NCBI GenBank assembly: GCA_963724385.1
Contig: CAVRUJ010000001.1
Coordinates: forward strand, 372,001 to 436,000
Direction of reading: 5' to 3'
From: DASXQK01 sp963724385
GTDB lineage: Bacteria; Pseudomonadota; Alphaproteobacteria; Dongiales; Dongiaceae
DNA: 64,000 nt
Shown: piece by piece, positions 33,642 through 43,137 of the stretch
Numbering within the stretch: the stretch's first letter is position 1
How the letters are laid out: each line of letters opens with the position of its first letter
Made by a program: the position numbers and the translations under genes
The notes under the pieces: generated by a model
What the model was told of the DNA's origin: nothing
The model's input: the letters and a program-made list of their open reading frames with translations, nothing else
Databases searched by the model: none

Positions 33642-34583
33642 ATGCACGGCCAGAGCGACTTGCAGACAAGCCTCGAGATGCTGCGCAAGCCCGTCCAGGG
33701 GTTCAAGGGCGTGCTGGTGCCGGCGCTCACCCCTTTCAAGGGCGATCTCAGCCTCGACGAGGAGGCCATGCTCGGCTTCTGCCGCTGGCTCCTCGAACAG
33801 GGCGCGGATGGGCTCGCCATCTTCGGGACGACCAGCGAGGCGAACTCGCTTTCCCTTGCCGAGCGGACGGCCATGGTCGAACGGCTGATCGAAGGCGGCA
33901 TCCCGGCCGCGCGCCTCATGCCCGGGACCGGGGCCTGCAACATCCCGGAAGCGGTGCAGATGACGCGCCACGCGGTAGCATCCGGAGCCGGCGGGGTGCT
34001 GGTGCTGCCGCCGTTCTATTACAAGAACGTCTCGGATGACGGGGTCTTCGCCTATTACGCCGAGGTGATCGAGCGGGTGGGCGACAAGGCCTTGAGGCTC
34101 TACCTCTACCACTTCCCGGCGCTCTCCGGCGTCTCCCTCTCGCCGGCCCTGGTCTCCAGGCTCGCCACCGCCTATGGCCCCGTGATCGCCGGCTTGAAGG
34201 ACAGCTCCGGCAGCTGGGAATCGGCGGCGCTCTACATCAAGGAGTTTCCCAATCTCGCCATCTTCCCTTCCTCTGAACGGTTCTTGCTCCAGGGGCTGGC
34301 GGCGGGCGGGGCGGGCTGCATCAGCGCCACGGCCAATTACCAGGTCCGCAACATCCGGCGGCTCATCGATGCTTCCGAAGGCGAGGCCAGGCGCGAGCTC
34401 AACGAGGCCGTCGCCCGGGTTCGCGGCCTGTTCGAAAAGCTACCCTTGATTCCGGCTCTCAAGGCCGCCATGGCGATCCGTTTCAAGCGGGAGGCCTGGC
34501 GAGTCTTGCGACCGCCCTTGGTGGAACTCTCCGAGGCTCAGCGACGGGACCTCGCCTCGGGGCTCGACGCCGCCGGCGCGTGA
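33642..34583 (+). CDS. DapA-family lyase/aldolase, second copy
   Basis: From ATG 33642 with GAGGGA upstream, the 313-residue protein has GTTSE (62-66), LPPFYYK (122-128), Tyr156 in LYHFP and the Schiff-base lysine Lys186 in GLKDSSG. It is the first gene of the operon that continues with the GcvT-fused dehydrogenase, MttB, hydantoinase and SDR. It is clearly distinct from the copy at 7782 (LKDSSG here against IKEASQ there), and fits the group that cleaves or forms hydroxy-keto acids. It probably handles an aldol product of the degraded compound. Confidence 0.87.
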   Translation: MHGQSDLQTSLEMLRKPVQGFKGVLVPALTPFKGDLSLDEEAMLGFCRWLLEQGADGLAIFGTTSEANSLSLAERTAMVERLIEGGIPAARLMPGTGACNIPEAVQMTRHAVASGAGGVLVLPPFYYKNVSDDGVFAYYAEVIERVGDKALRLYLYHFPALSGVSLSPALVSRLATAYGPVIAGLKDSSGSWESAALYIKEFPNLAIFPSSERFLLQGLAAGGAGCISATANYQVRNIRRLIDASEGEARRELNEAVARVRGLFEKLPLIPALKAAMAIRFKREAWRVLRPPLVELSEAQRRDLASGLDAAGA

Positions 34584-34642
34584 ACGGCTTGCACGGCGAC
34601 TAGAGAATTACTGGACAGAATACGAGCAAGGATCGATTGCGT

Positions 34643-37066
34643 ATGGATAGTCACGCGAGGGTGGTGGTCATCGGCGGCGGCGTCACCGGATGCGCCATCC
34701 TCTATCACCTGGCCAAGATGGGCTGGACCGACGTGGTCCTGCTGGAGCGCAAGGAGCTGACCTCGGGCTCCTCCTGGCATGCGGCGGGCAGCCTATTCGC
34801 CCTTACCAGCCCTTCAAACGCCGCCATCCTGCAGAAATACACCATCGAGCTCTATCCGAGGCTCGAGGCCGAGAGCGGGCAATCCTGTGGCTATCATCCG
34901 ACCGGCGGCGTGCATCTGGCGCGCACCGACGATCAGGTGATGGCGCTGCGCCTGCTGCAAAGCCGGGGCAAGCGCAACGGGATCGATTCGGAATTCATCG
35001 ACCTTGCCGAGGCGCGGCGGATCGCGCCCATCCTCAATACCGATGGCCTCAAGGCCGTGCTGCATGAGCCCCTCAAGGGCTATTGCGATCCGGCTGGCGT
35101 CACCCAAGCCTATGCCAAGGCTGCCCGCGACATGGGTGCCAAGGTCCACCGCTTCACCCCCGTGGTCGAAACGAGGCAGACGCCGGACGGCGAATGGGAC
35201 GTGGTCACCCCTGCCGGCACGATCCATGCCCAGGTTCTGGTCAATGCGGCCGGGCTCTGGGCCCGCGAAGTGGCGGCGCTGGCCGGCATCAAGCTGCCGC
35301 TGCTCCCGGTCGAGCACCACTACATGGTGACCGAAACCATTCCCGAAATCGCCGACATGAAGGGCGAGCTGCCCAACATTTCGGAGCCCAGCGGCGGCTA
35401 TTACTCGCGCCAGGAGGGCAAGGGGCTGCTGCTCGGCGCCTATGAAGCGACCTGCACCCATTGGGCCGAGGAAGGTACGCCGGCCAATTTCGGCCATGAG
35501 CTGCTGCCCGATGATCTCCAGCGCATCGAGGTCAATCTCGCCCGGGCCATCGAAGCGCTGCCTTGCCTGCAGACCGCCGGCATCAAGCGGGTGATCAACG
35601 GTCCGATGATCTTCTCGCCCGATCTGGGACCGCTGCTCGGCCCCTATCCCGGCCTGAAGAACTACTTCTGCGCCGCAGGAGTCATGACCGGCTTCAACCA
35701 GGGCGCCGGCATCGGCAAGGTCATGGCCGAATGGATCATCGAAGGCGAGCCGAGCCTGGACGTCCTCTTCTGGGACGTGGCCCGCTTCGGCGCCTGGGCC
35801 GGCAAGCGCTATACCAAGGCGCGGACCAAGTATTTCTACGAGCACCGCACGGACATCGGCTATCCGTTCCAGGAGTTCGAAGCGGGACGCCCGATCCGTA
35901 CTTTCCCCATCCACGACAAGCTCGCCAAGGCGGGCGCCGTCTTCGGTCTCAATTTCGGCTTCGAATATCCGGTCTGGTACGCGCGCAACGGGGAAGCCCG
36001 CGAGGACCGCTATGGCTTCAACCGCGGCAACTGGTTCGAGGCCGTGGGCGAGGAATGCCGGGCCGTGCGCGACGGGGTGGGGCTGCTGGAGATTTCGACC
36101 TTCGCTAAGTACCTCGTCTTCGGCAAGGCCGCCGAAACCTGGCTCGACCGGATTCTCGCCAACCGGATGCCCAAGAAGGCCGGCAAGACCGTGCTGTCGC
36201 CCATGCTGAGCCGCAAGGGCCGGCTCATCGGCGATTTCACCGTCACCCGCCTGGACGAGCACCGGTTCCTGCTGCTGGGCTCGGGGCCCATGCAGCGCTA
36301 CCACATGCGCTGGTTCGAGGAGAATCTTTTGGCCGACGGGTCGGTCAAGGTGGAGAACCTGAGCGCACGCTATGCCGGACTCCAGATTGCCGGCCCGGCG
36401 TCGCGCTCGCTGCTCCAGAAACTGGCGGAGGACGACGTGGGCGCCAACGCGTTTCCCTTCCTCTCGGGCCGCGAGATGGGCATCGGGTCTTGCCCGGAAG
36501 CCATCGTCGTCCGCGTCTCCTTCACCGGCGAGCTCGGCTACGAGATCTACATGCCGGCCGAATACCAGCGCGGCGTCTATGACGCGCTGATCGCCGAGGG
36601 CAAGACCTTCGACCTGCGCCATACGGGCTCCCGCGCGCTGCTGTCCATGCGGGTGGAAAAGGGTTTCCCCAGCTGGGGTCCCGATCTTTCCCCGGACTAC
36701 AGCGCCTTCGAGCCGGGTCTGGGGCGGTTCCTGCGCCTGGACAAGCCGGACTTCATCGGCAAGGCAGAGGCCGAGCGGCGGGCCAAGGCCGGCCCGGCCG
36801 AACGTTTGGCGAGCTTCGTGGTCGAAGCAGACGGCGTCGATTGCTTCGGGGGCGAGGCGATCTATCGCGACGGCAAGCTCGCTGGCTACGTCACCTCCGG
36901 TAGCTACGGCCACCGGCTGGAGGAGAGCGTAGCGCTCGGCTATGTGCGAACGCCCTATTTCGAGGATGGCGCCGCTTTCGAGGTCGAGGTGCTGGGCGAA
37001 CGCCGGCCGGCCCGGATGTCGGCCCGTTCCTGCTACGATCCCGACGGCGGACTCATGCGCCGATGA
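34643..37066 (+). CDS. FAD/GcvT fusion dehydrogenase (dimethylglycine/sarcosine dehydrogenase type)
   Basis: Starting at ATG 34643 (or TTG 34637, which has AAGG at a good distance) the protein has about 807 residues. The N-terminus is a FAD Rossmann domain with VIGGGVTGCAILYHL and SGSSWHAAG, where the His is the usual covalent FAD attachment site of this family. A FAO_M-like central part is followed by a GcvT aminomethyltransferase-like domain from about 430 (TWLDRILANRMPKKAGKTV; GSGPMQRYHMRWF; SFTGELGYEIYMPAEY) and a C-terminal GCV_T_C part. Such enzymes oxidatively demethylate N-methylated amino acids and pass the one-carbon unit to tetrahydrofolate. Confidence 0.9.
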   Translation: MDSHARVVVIGGGVTGCAILYHLAKMGWTDVVLLERKELTSGSSWHAAGSLFALTSPSNAAILQKYTIELYPRLEAESGQSCGYHPTGGVHLARTDDQVMALRLLQSRGKRNGIDSEFIDLAEARRIAPILNTDGLKAVLHEPLKGYCDPAGVTQAYAKAARDMGAKVHRFTPVVETRQTPDGEWDVVTPAGTIHAQVLVNAAGLWAREVAALAGIKLPLLPVEHHYMVTETIPEIADMKGELPNISEPSGGYYSRQEGKGLLLGAYEATCTHWAEEGTPANFGHELLPDDLQRIEVNLARAIEALPCLQTAGIKRVINGPMIFSPDLGPLLGPYPGLKNYFCAAGVMTGFNQGAGIGKVMAEWIIEGEPSLDVLFWDVARFGAWAGKRYTKARTKYFYEHRTDIGYPFQEFEAGRPIRTFPIHDKLAKAGAVFGLNFGFEYPVWYARNGEAREDRYGFNRGNWFEAVGEECRAVRDGVGLLEISTFAKYLVFGKAAETWLDRILANRMPKKAGKTVLSPMLSRKGRLIGDFTVTRLDEHRFLLLGSGPMQRYHMRWFEENLLADGSVKVENLSARYAGLQIAGPASRSLLQKLAEDDVGANAFPFLSGREMGIGSCPEAIVVRVSFTGELGYEIYMPAEYQRGVYDALIAEGKTFDLRHTGSRALLSMRVEKGFPSWGPDLSPDYSAFEPGLGRFLRLDKPDFIGKAEAERRAKAGPAERLASFVVEADGVDCFGGEAIYRDGKLAGYVTSGSYGHRLEESVALGYVRTPYFEDGAAFEVEVLGERRPARMSARSCYDPDGGLMRR

Positions 37067-37081
37067 AGGCCAGTCGCTAGC

Positions 37082-38626
37082 ATGGAAAACTCGCGCCCCG
37101 TCCGCCGGCCCCGGCGCATGCGCGAGACGCATCGCCTCGGGGCAACCTTGCTGGGCCATCCGCCGCTGACCAACAGCTTCAAGCCGCTGGAGGTCTTAAG
37201 CGAAGACCAGGTGATGGCCATCCATGAGGCTTCCTTGAGCCTGCTCCAGGAGACGGGCATCGAGTTCATGGGAGCGGACGCGCGCAGCCTCCTGCGCAAG
37301 GCGGGTGCCAAGGTCGACGATTCGACGGGCCTGGTTCGCCTGCCCAGGGAGCTGATCGCCGAAGGGCTGAAGTCGACCAAGCCAAGCTTCACGCTGACGC
37401 CGCGCAACCCGGCCCGCCGGCTTCATGTCGGCGGAAATCACGTCTCCTTTGGCCTGGTGGCGGGGCCGCCCAACATCCACGACTGCATCGCGGGCCGGCG
37501 CTCGGGCAATTACGCCGACTATATTTCGCTCATCAAGCTCGCCCAGAGCTTCGACATCATCCATTTCATCGGCAACCAGCCGACCGCACCAGTCGAGCTG
37601 CCGACACGCACCCGCCATCTCGACTGCTATCTGGCCAACGTCACTTACTCCGACCGGGTCTATCACTGCACCGCCATCGGCCGGAACCGGGCGCTGGACG
37701 GCATCGACATGATGGCCATATCCCGGGGCAAGACCCGCGAGGCGATTCTCGACGATCCCTCGGTCGTGACCATCATCTCGGTCAACTCGCCGCGCCGGAT
37801 CGATGGCGCCATGAGCGACGGCCTCATGACCATGGCCGAATTCGGCCAGGCGGTCTGCGTGACGCCCTTCACCCTCATGGGCGCGATGACTCCGGTGAGC
37901 ATGGCCGCGGCGCTGACCCAGCAGAACGCCGAGGCGCTGGCCGGCATCCTGCTGACCCAGCTGGTGCGCCCCGGCGCGCCGGTGATCTACGGCGCCTTCA
38001 CCTCCAACGTGGACATGCGCTCTGGCGCGCCTGCCTTCGGCACGCCCGAGAACACGCGGGCGACTCTGGCCGCGGGGCAGCTGGCGCGGCTTTACAAGCT
38101 GCCCTATCGGGCCAGCAATGCCAGCGCCAGCAACGTGGTCGACGCTCAGGCGGCGTATGAGTCCGAGATGTCGATCTGGGCCTCGGTCATGGGCCACGCC
38201 AACATGGTCTATCACGGCGCCGGCTGGATGGAGGGCGGCCTCACGGCCTCCTTCGAGAAGATCGTGCTGGATGTCGAGATGCTCCAGATGATGGCCGAGA
38301 CCATCAAGCCCATGGACGTGAATGCGACCGAAATCGCCGAAGGCCTCGCGACCATCGCCGGCGTGCCTACGGGCGGGCATTTCTTCGGCACGGAACATAC
38401 GCTGGCGCGCTACGAGACGGCCTTCTATCAGCCGCTGATCTCCAATTGGCAGAACTATGAAAACTGGGAGGATGCCGGAAGCCTGACGGCGACCCAGCGC
38501 GCGACCAAGATTTGGCAGGCGGCGCTGGAGAGCTACGAGCCGCCGCCGCTCGATCCGGGCATTGCCGAGGCGCTCGCCGCCTTCGTCGCCAAGCGCAAGG
38601 AGGAGCTCGCCAATGTCGATCACTGA
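37082..38626 (+). CDS. MttB-family methyltransferase, non-pyrrolysine
   Basis: The 514-residue protein belongs to the trimethylamine methyltransferase (MttB) superfamily: LSEDQVMAIHEASLSLLQETGIEFMGADAR at the start, TPRNPARRLHVGGN, a VGPP-like AGPPNIHD, VTPFTLMGAMTPVSM, GAFTSNVDMRSGAPAFGTPE and the late GAGWMEGGLTASFEKIVLD. No in-frame UAG exists, so it is the type without pyrrolysine, as in glycine betaine methyltransferase MtgB. Those transfer a methyl from a quaternary amine to a corrinoid protein. No corrinoid protein gene is adjacent. The hydantoinase gene starts 14 bases before its stop. Confidence 0.87.
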   Translation: MENSRPVRRPRRMRETHRLGATLLGHPPLTNSFKPLEVLSEDQVMAIHEASLSLLQETGIEFMGADARSLLRKAGAKVDDSTGLVRLPRELIAEGLKSTKPSFTLTPRNPARRLHVGGNHVSFGLVAGPPNIHDCIAGRRSGNYADYISLIKLAQSFDIIHFIGNQPTAPVELPTRTRHLDCYLANVTYSDRVYHCTAIGRNRALDGIDMMAISRGKTREAILDDPSVVTIISVNSPRRIDGAMSDGLMTMAEFGQAVCVTPFTLMGAMTPVSMAAALTQQNAEALAGILLTQLVRPGAPVIYGAFTSNVDMRSGAPAFGTPENTRATLAAGQLARLYKLPYRASNASASNVVDAQAAYESEMSIWASVMGHANMVYHGAGWMEGGLTASFEKIVLDVEMLQMMAETIKPMDVNATEIAEGLATIAGVPTGGHFFGTEHTLARYETAFYQPLISNWQNYENWEDAGSLTATQRATKIWQAALESYEPPPLDPGIAEALAAFVAKRKEELANVDH

Positions 38627-40031
38627 TGGCGGCAGGCGCTTCGACCTTGTGATCCGCAACGGCCTCATCGCGACGGCCGGCGACGTGTTCCGCTGCGACA
38701 TCGGCATCCGCGGCGGGCGCATCGTGGCGCTCGGCGACGACCTCGGCCCGGCCGATGACGTCATCGACGCCAAGGGCAAGCTGGTGACGCCCGGCGGCAT
38801 CGACAGCCACTGCCATATGGACCAGCAGCCCTGGGAAGGCCAGGTCACCTGCGACGATTTCCGTTCCGGCACCACTTCGGCGGCCTGCGGTGGGACGACC
38901 ACGGTCATCCCCTTCGCCATGCCGTTGCGCGGCCAGTCGCTGCGCGAGGTGGTCGACGACTATCACCGGCGCGCGGGGCCCAAGGCGGTCATCGATTACG
39001 CGTTCCACCTGGTGGTGAGCGAGCCCACGCCCCAGCTTCTGGGCCAGGACCTGCCGGCCCTCATCCGCGACGGCTGCACCTCCTTCAAGGTCTATCTGAC
39101 TTACGAAGGTTTGGCGCTTTCGGATTACGAGGTGCTGGAGGTGCTCGAGGTGGCTGAGCGCGAGCGCGCCATGGTCATGGTCCATGCCGAGAATGATGCC
39201 GTCGTGCGCTGGCTGACCGAAAGGCTGCTCCGGTCGGGCAAGACCCATCTGAAGCATCACCTCGATGCCCATCCCGCCGCCGGGGATCGGGAAGCGACCC
39301 ATCGGGCCATCACCTTCTCCGAGGTGACCGGGGTGCCGCTGCTCATTACCCATGTCTCCCACCGGGCGGCGGCCGAACAGATCCGCTGGGCCCAGGACCG
39401 GGGCCTGAAGATCTACGGCGAGACCTGTCCGCAGTATCTATTTCTCTCAGCCGAGGATATCGAGCATGGCGGCATCGAGGGCGCCAAATGCGTGTGCACG
39501 CCGCCGCCGCGGGAAAAGGCCAACCAGGAGCATATGTGGCGCGGCCTCGTGAACGGCACATTCCAAGTCTTTTCCTCCGACCATTCGGCCCATCGGACTG
39601 AGGCCAAGATGAAGGAGGGTCCGGCCACGCCCTTCACCAAGGTGGCACTCGGCGTGCCCGGGATCGAGTTGCGCCTGCCGCTGCTCCTCTCCGAAGGCGT
39701 GGGCAAGGGGCGCCTGACCCTGAACCAGTTCGTCCAGCTGGGCGCCACCAACGCGGCCAAGATTTACGGCCTCTACCCGCGCAAGGGCACTATCGCGGTG
39801 GGTGCCGATGCCGACATCGCCATTTGGGATACCGAGCGCGAATGGGTGGTGAGCCACGACCTCTTGCACGACAACAGCGATTACACGCCCTATGAGGGCA
39901 TGAAACTCCGCGGTTGGCCGCTGATGACCATCTCGCGGGGCGAAGTGGTCTGGAACGACGGCGCGTTCAATGCCGCGCCCGGCCGCGGGCAGTTCCTGCG
40001 CTGCGACTTGCCTGAGCAGCCCCAATCATGA
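38613..40031 (+). CDS. Dihydropyrimidinase/D-hydantoinase-family cyclic amidohydrolase, second copy
   Basis: ATG 38613, with AAGGAGGAG upstream, begins a 472-residue protein with the same metal set as the copy at 17250: His66 and His68 (GIDSHCHMD), Lys159 (TSFKVYLTYEG, the carbamylated lysine), His191 (MVHAEN), His247 (LITHVS) and Asp323 (SSDH). It opens a cyclic amide or ureide. Being in an operon with MttB and a demethylase suggests a methylated cyclic ureide or lactam-like substrate, but other cyclic amides cannot be excluded. Its 3' end overlaps the SDR start (ATGA). Confidence 0.9.
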   Translation: MSITDGGRRFDLVIRNGLIATAGDVFRCDIGIRGGRIVALGDDLGPADDVIDAKGKLVTPGGIDSHCHMDQQPWEGQVTCDDFRSGTTSAACGGTTTVIPFAMPLRGQSLREVVDDYHRRAGPKAVIDYAFHLVVSEPTPQLLGQDLPALIRDGCTSFKVYLTYEGLALSDYEVLEVLEVAERERAMVMVHAENDAVVRWLTERLLRSGKTHLKHHLDAHPAAGDREATHRAITFSEVTGVPLLITHVSHRAAAEQIRWAQDRGLKIYGETCPQYLFLSAEDIEHGGIEGAKCVCTPPPREKANQEHMWRGLVNGTFQVFSSDHSAHRTEAKMKEGPATPFTKVALGVPGIELRLPLLLSEGVGKGRLTLNQFVQLGATNAAKIYGLYPRKGTIAVGADADIAIWDTEREWVVSHDLLHDNSDYTPYEGMKLRGWPLMTISRGEVVWNDGAFNAAPGRGQFLRCDLPEQPQS

Positions 40032-40792
40032 GCATGCCGCCCGTCGCGCGGCTTGCGGACCGGGTCATTCTCGTCACCGGTGCCGCCCGCGGGATTGGGC
40101 GGGCGACCTGCGTCAGGCTCGCCGCCGAAGGCGCCAAGGTCGCCGCGGCCGACATCGAGCCGGCGGGCGCGGAAGCAACCGCGCGGGCGGCCGGTCATGG
40201 CGCCATCGCTCTTGCTTGCGACGTGACCGACGAGGAATCGGCGAAGCGCGTCGTCGCCGCCTGCTTCGGCGCCTTCGGCAAGCTTCATGGCTTGATCAAC
40301 AACGCGGCGGCCCGCTCCATCGGAGCGACGGTGGTCGAGCTTTCGCTTGGCGACTGGGACCGGGAGATCGCGGTCAGCCTGACCGGCGCCTTTCTCATGA
40401 GCAAGCATGCAGTCCCGGCCATCGCCGCATCCGGCGGCGGCAGCATCGTCCACATCGCCTCCCAGTTCGCCCATGTGGGCATCGGCGGAAGTCCGGCCTA
40501 TTGCGCGGCCAAGGCGGGCCTGGTCAATCTCGCCAAGGTCATGGCCCTGGATCACGCCGGCCAGCGCATCCGCGTCAACAGCCTCTCGCCCGGCGCGATC
40601 GCTACCGAGCGCCTGATGGAATTCCACGGCAGCATGGCGGCAGCCGAGCGCGAACTGGCCCCCAAGCATCCAATCGGCAGGATCGGCAGGCCGGAAGAGA
40701 TCGCCGCCGCCGCCGCTTTTCTGGTGAGCGACGACAGCAGCTTCATGACCGGGGCGGACCTGTTGGTCGACGGCGGCTATGCCGCGCAGTAG
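40028..40792 (+). CDS. SDR-family NAD(P)-dependent oxidoreductase
   Basis: The 254-residue protein has TGAARGIG, INNAAAR, IASQ with catalytic serine and the YCAAK active site, ending TGADLLVDGGYAAQ. The ATGA overlap with the hydantoinase gene puts it as the last gene of the DapA/GcvT/MttB/hydantoinase operon. Its substrate, likely an alcohol or ketone intermediate, is unknown. Confidence 0.88.
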   Translation: MSMPPVARLADRVILVTGAARGIGRATCVRLAAEGAKVAAADIEPAGAEATARAAGHGAIALACDVTDEESAKRVVAACFGAFGKLHGLINNAAARSIGATVVELSLGDWDREIAVSLTGAFLMSKHAVPAIAASGGGSIVHIASQFAHVGIGGSPAYCAAKAGLVNLAKVMALDHAGQRIRVNSLSPGAIATERLMEFHGSMAAAERELAPKHPIGRIGRPEEIAAAAAFLVSDDSSFMTGADLLVDGGYAAQ

Positions 40793-40878
40793 GCCCGCGA
40801 TGGAATCAGTAAAATGCCACCGGGCGCGCCTAAGACCGAACCGGCGCGCACGGGGCACCATCGCTGAAAACCGAGAAC

Positions 40879-40894
40879 GCCGCGTTTACGCGGC
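40879..40894. terminator. Hairpin between SDR and HU genes
   Basis: GCCGCG (40879-40884) and CGCGGC (40889-40894) form a 6-bp stem around TTTA. A second imperfect hairpin follows at 40898-40919. On the minus strand the first stem is followed within eight bases by TTTT, so it may terminate the HU transcript. Confidence 0.4.
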
Positions 40895-40965
40895 CAAGGC
40901 GCTTCTACGCGAGAAGCCTCTCTATGACCAAAGCTGCTCCCCCGCCCCCCTCGGCGACAGAGACG

Positions 40966-41277
40966 TCAGACTGATTCCTTCAGCTCCTTGGCGGCGCGGA
41001 AGGCGACCTTCTTGCTGGCCTTGATCTTGATGGCCTCGCCGGTCGCCGGGTTCCGCCCCATGCGCGCTGCACGCTTCCTCACCTGCAGAATGCCCAGGCC
41101 GCTGATCCGGATCCGGTCGCCCTTCTTCAGATGCTTTCCGACCAGGCTGACCAAGTCGTTGAGGATCGCCTCGGATTGCTTCTTGGGAATGGTGTGGGAT
41201 TCGGCAAGCTTCGCCGCCAAGTGCTTCAACGTCACTGTCGCGGCGGCCGCCGCCTTCGCTGGCTTATCGGCTGGCAT
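40966..41277 (-). CDS. HU/IHF-family DNA-binding protein
   Basis: A 103-residue histone-like protein with a 14-residue Ala/Lys-rich N-terminal extension, the body TVTLKHLAAKLAESHTIPKKQSEAILNDLVSLVGKHLKKGDRIRISGLGILQVRKRAARMGRNPATGEAIKIKASKKVAFRAAKELKESV condensed here to its key parts: GDRIRISGLGILQVRKRAARMGRNPATGE is the DNA-arm region. It bends and compacts DNA. It is an isolated minus-strand gene between two catabolic units. The Ala-rich N-terminal extension is unlike standard 90-residue HU. Confidence 0.92.
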   Translation of the reverse strand: MPADKPAKAAAAATVTLKHLAAKLAESHTIPKKQSEAILNDLVSLVGKHLKKGDRIRISGLGILQVRKRAARMGRNPATGEAIKIKASKKVAFRAAKELKESV

Positions 41278-41430
41278 TGTTTTTGGTCTCCCTTTTGCTT
41301 TGACCAGTAAATATGGCCATTCAGAGAATCACGGCCGCAACAAGAATGCAATGGCTTGCAGCAGCAAGTTATCCACCATTTTGGCCACTTCCTTCGAGTC
41401 GGGCAGGGCTGGAAACCGAAGGTGAAGGTC

Positions 41431-43137
41431 ATGACGGCGTCTGCAGCGAACGGGCCAATGGGCATGTCGGCCGACTCGGGAACCGGCGTGGTCGCTGCCG
41501 GCCACCCGGCCGAAGTCCACGCCGGGCTCGCCATGCTGGCCGAGGGCGGCAACGCTTTCGATGCCGTCGTGGCCGCCGCCTTCATGGGCTACGTGGTCGA
41601 GCCTGCAATGTGCGGCATCGGCGGCTATGGCCGGCTTTCCGCCTTCCAAGCGGCGACGGGCGAGCTCATTTCCGTTGACCATTACCTGCGGGCCCCGGCT
41701 GCGGCCCGGCCGGACATGTTCGAGATCGACGAGACCAAGCCGCTCAAATACTACGAAACGCCCTACACCAAGGGGTTGCGGGCCGAGCAGGGGCCGCTGG
41801 CGGTGGGTGTTCCCGGTGCCGTCGCCGGCCTCTATTGGACCCAGCGCAAACTGGGGCGCCTCGCCTGGAAGACGGTGCTCCAGCCGGCGATCGAGGCGGC
41901 GCGAGCCGGGCTCGAGGTTTCCTGGTCGCTGTTCTTGAAGCTGGCCGAGAACGAGGCCGCCATCCTGGCCCGGCCGGACGCGGCGGCCCTGCTCTTGCCG
42001 AAAGGACGTCTGCCCCGGGCGCCAGGCCAGATCGAGCCAGCCGAGCGCCTGGCCCTGGACGGGCTGGCCGACAGCCTCGCCCTCATCGCCGACAGGGGCG
42101 CTGCCGGCTTCTACGAAGGAAGGCTTGCCCACGCCATGGCCGAGGCCTGCCGTTCCGGCGGCGGCATCTTGAGCGAGGCCGATCTCGCGAGCTACCGGCC
42201 GCGCATTCTGAAAGAGACGCCGGGACGATACCGCGACCTCGCCTATGTGACCTGCTTCGATCCCGTGGGCATGGAAGCCCTCAACATCCTGGATCGCTTC
42301 GACTTTAGGGCGCTGGGGGCCGAATTGGTTGCTTTCCGCCACGTGATGGCCGAGGCCATGGCCGCCGCCTTCGTCGACAACATCGCCTATTACGGCGATC
42401 CCGATTTCGAGCCGCCCGGCCGGGTCGCAGCACTCGCCAGCCGGACTTTCGGCAAACGCCGGGCGGCCATGCTCGATCTTGCCAGAGCGCTGCCCAGGCC
42501 AGTGGCCGCCCTCGATCCCGGCGCGGGTGATCCTGGGAAGCTCTTCCAACCGGTCGCGGCCGATCCCTGGCCGCCCAAGCTCGCCGGCACCAGCCAGATG
42601 GCCGCGGCCGACGGGGAGGGCAACATGGCGGCCCTCCTCACCAGCGTCTCGGCCAGCTTCGGGGCCATGGTCGCGGTGCCTGGTACGGGCATCCTGCTCA
42701 ACAACGGCATGGGCAATTTCGATCCCAGGCCCGGCCGGCCCAACTCGATCGCGCCGGGCAAGATGCCGATCTTCGCGGTGCCGGAGCTTGTGGTGGTGAA
42801 AGACGGGCGCGCGGTGTTCGCCGCCGCCGGGTCCGGCGGCTACCGGATCACCACGGCCATCCTGCACGCGCTCGCCTACTGGAAGGATTTCGCCCTGCCG
42901 CTTGCCGAAGCGGTGGCCGCACCGCGGGTTCATTGCCAGGGCAAGGAGACTTATGTCGACGCCCGCATCGGTCCAGAGGTGATGGATGGCTTGGCGAAGC
43001 TCGGCCATCGCGTCGTTGCGCAACTGGACGACCCCGGCCTCAACGCCTTCGGACGGATCTCGGCCATCGCCCGCGAAGGCGACCGGCTCGTGGCCGCCTC
43101 CGGCCCGCCCTGGGCGGGTGCCGCGGGCGGGCTTTAG
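41431..43137 (+). CDS. Gamma-glutamyltransferase-family (Ntn) hydrolase, cytoplasmic
   Basis: From ATG 41431 (AAGGTGAAGG upstream) the 568-residue protein shows GGT features: GGNAFDAVVAAAF near the start, VGVPGAVAGLY, the autoprocessing site GTSQMAAAD with candidate nucleophile Thr387, GTGILLNNGMGNFD and GSGGYRITTAILHALA. The usual TTH after the cleavage site is TSQ here. There is no signal peptide, unlike periplasmic GGT. The stop codon TAG (43135-43137) consists of a TA target site plus the first G of a MITE, so the last residues were set by the insertion. It likely hydrolyses gamma-glutamyl or related amides. Confidence 0.88.
   Translation: MTASAANGPMGMSADSGTGVVAAGHPAEVHAGLAMLAEGGNAFDAVVAAAFMGYVVEPAMCGIGGYGRLSAFQAATGELISVDHYLRAPAAARPDMFEIDETKPLKYYETPYTKGLRAEQGPLAVGVPGAVAGLYWTQRKLGRLAWKTVLQPAIEAARAGLEVSWSLFLKLAENEAAILARPDAAALLLPKGRLPRAPGQIEPAERLALDGLADSLALIADRGAAGFYEGRLAHAMAEACRSGGGILSEADLASYRPRILKETPGRYRDLAYVTCFDPVGMEALNILDRFDFRALGAELVAFRHVMAEAMAAAFVDNIAYYGDPDFEPPGRVAALASRTFGKRRAAMLDLARALPRPVAALDPGAGDPGKLFQPVAADPWPPKLAGTSQMAAADGEGNMAALLTSVSASFGAMVAVPGTGILLNNGMGNFDPRPGRPNSIAPGKMPIFAVPELVVVKDGRAVFAAAGSGGYRITTAILHALAYWKDFALPLAEAVAAPRVHCQGKETYVDARIGPEVMDGLAKLGHRVVAQLDDPGLNAFGRISAIAREGDRLVAASGPPWAGAAGGL

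Noticed and set aside
34814..37159. 781-codon minus-strand frame across the FAD/GcvT gene
   Set aside because: Antisense to a clear fusion dehydrogenase; no domain motifs in the minus translation.
37082..38626. Pyrrolysine-containing MttB
   Set aside because: No in-frame TAG exists in the gene.
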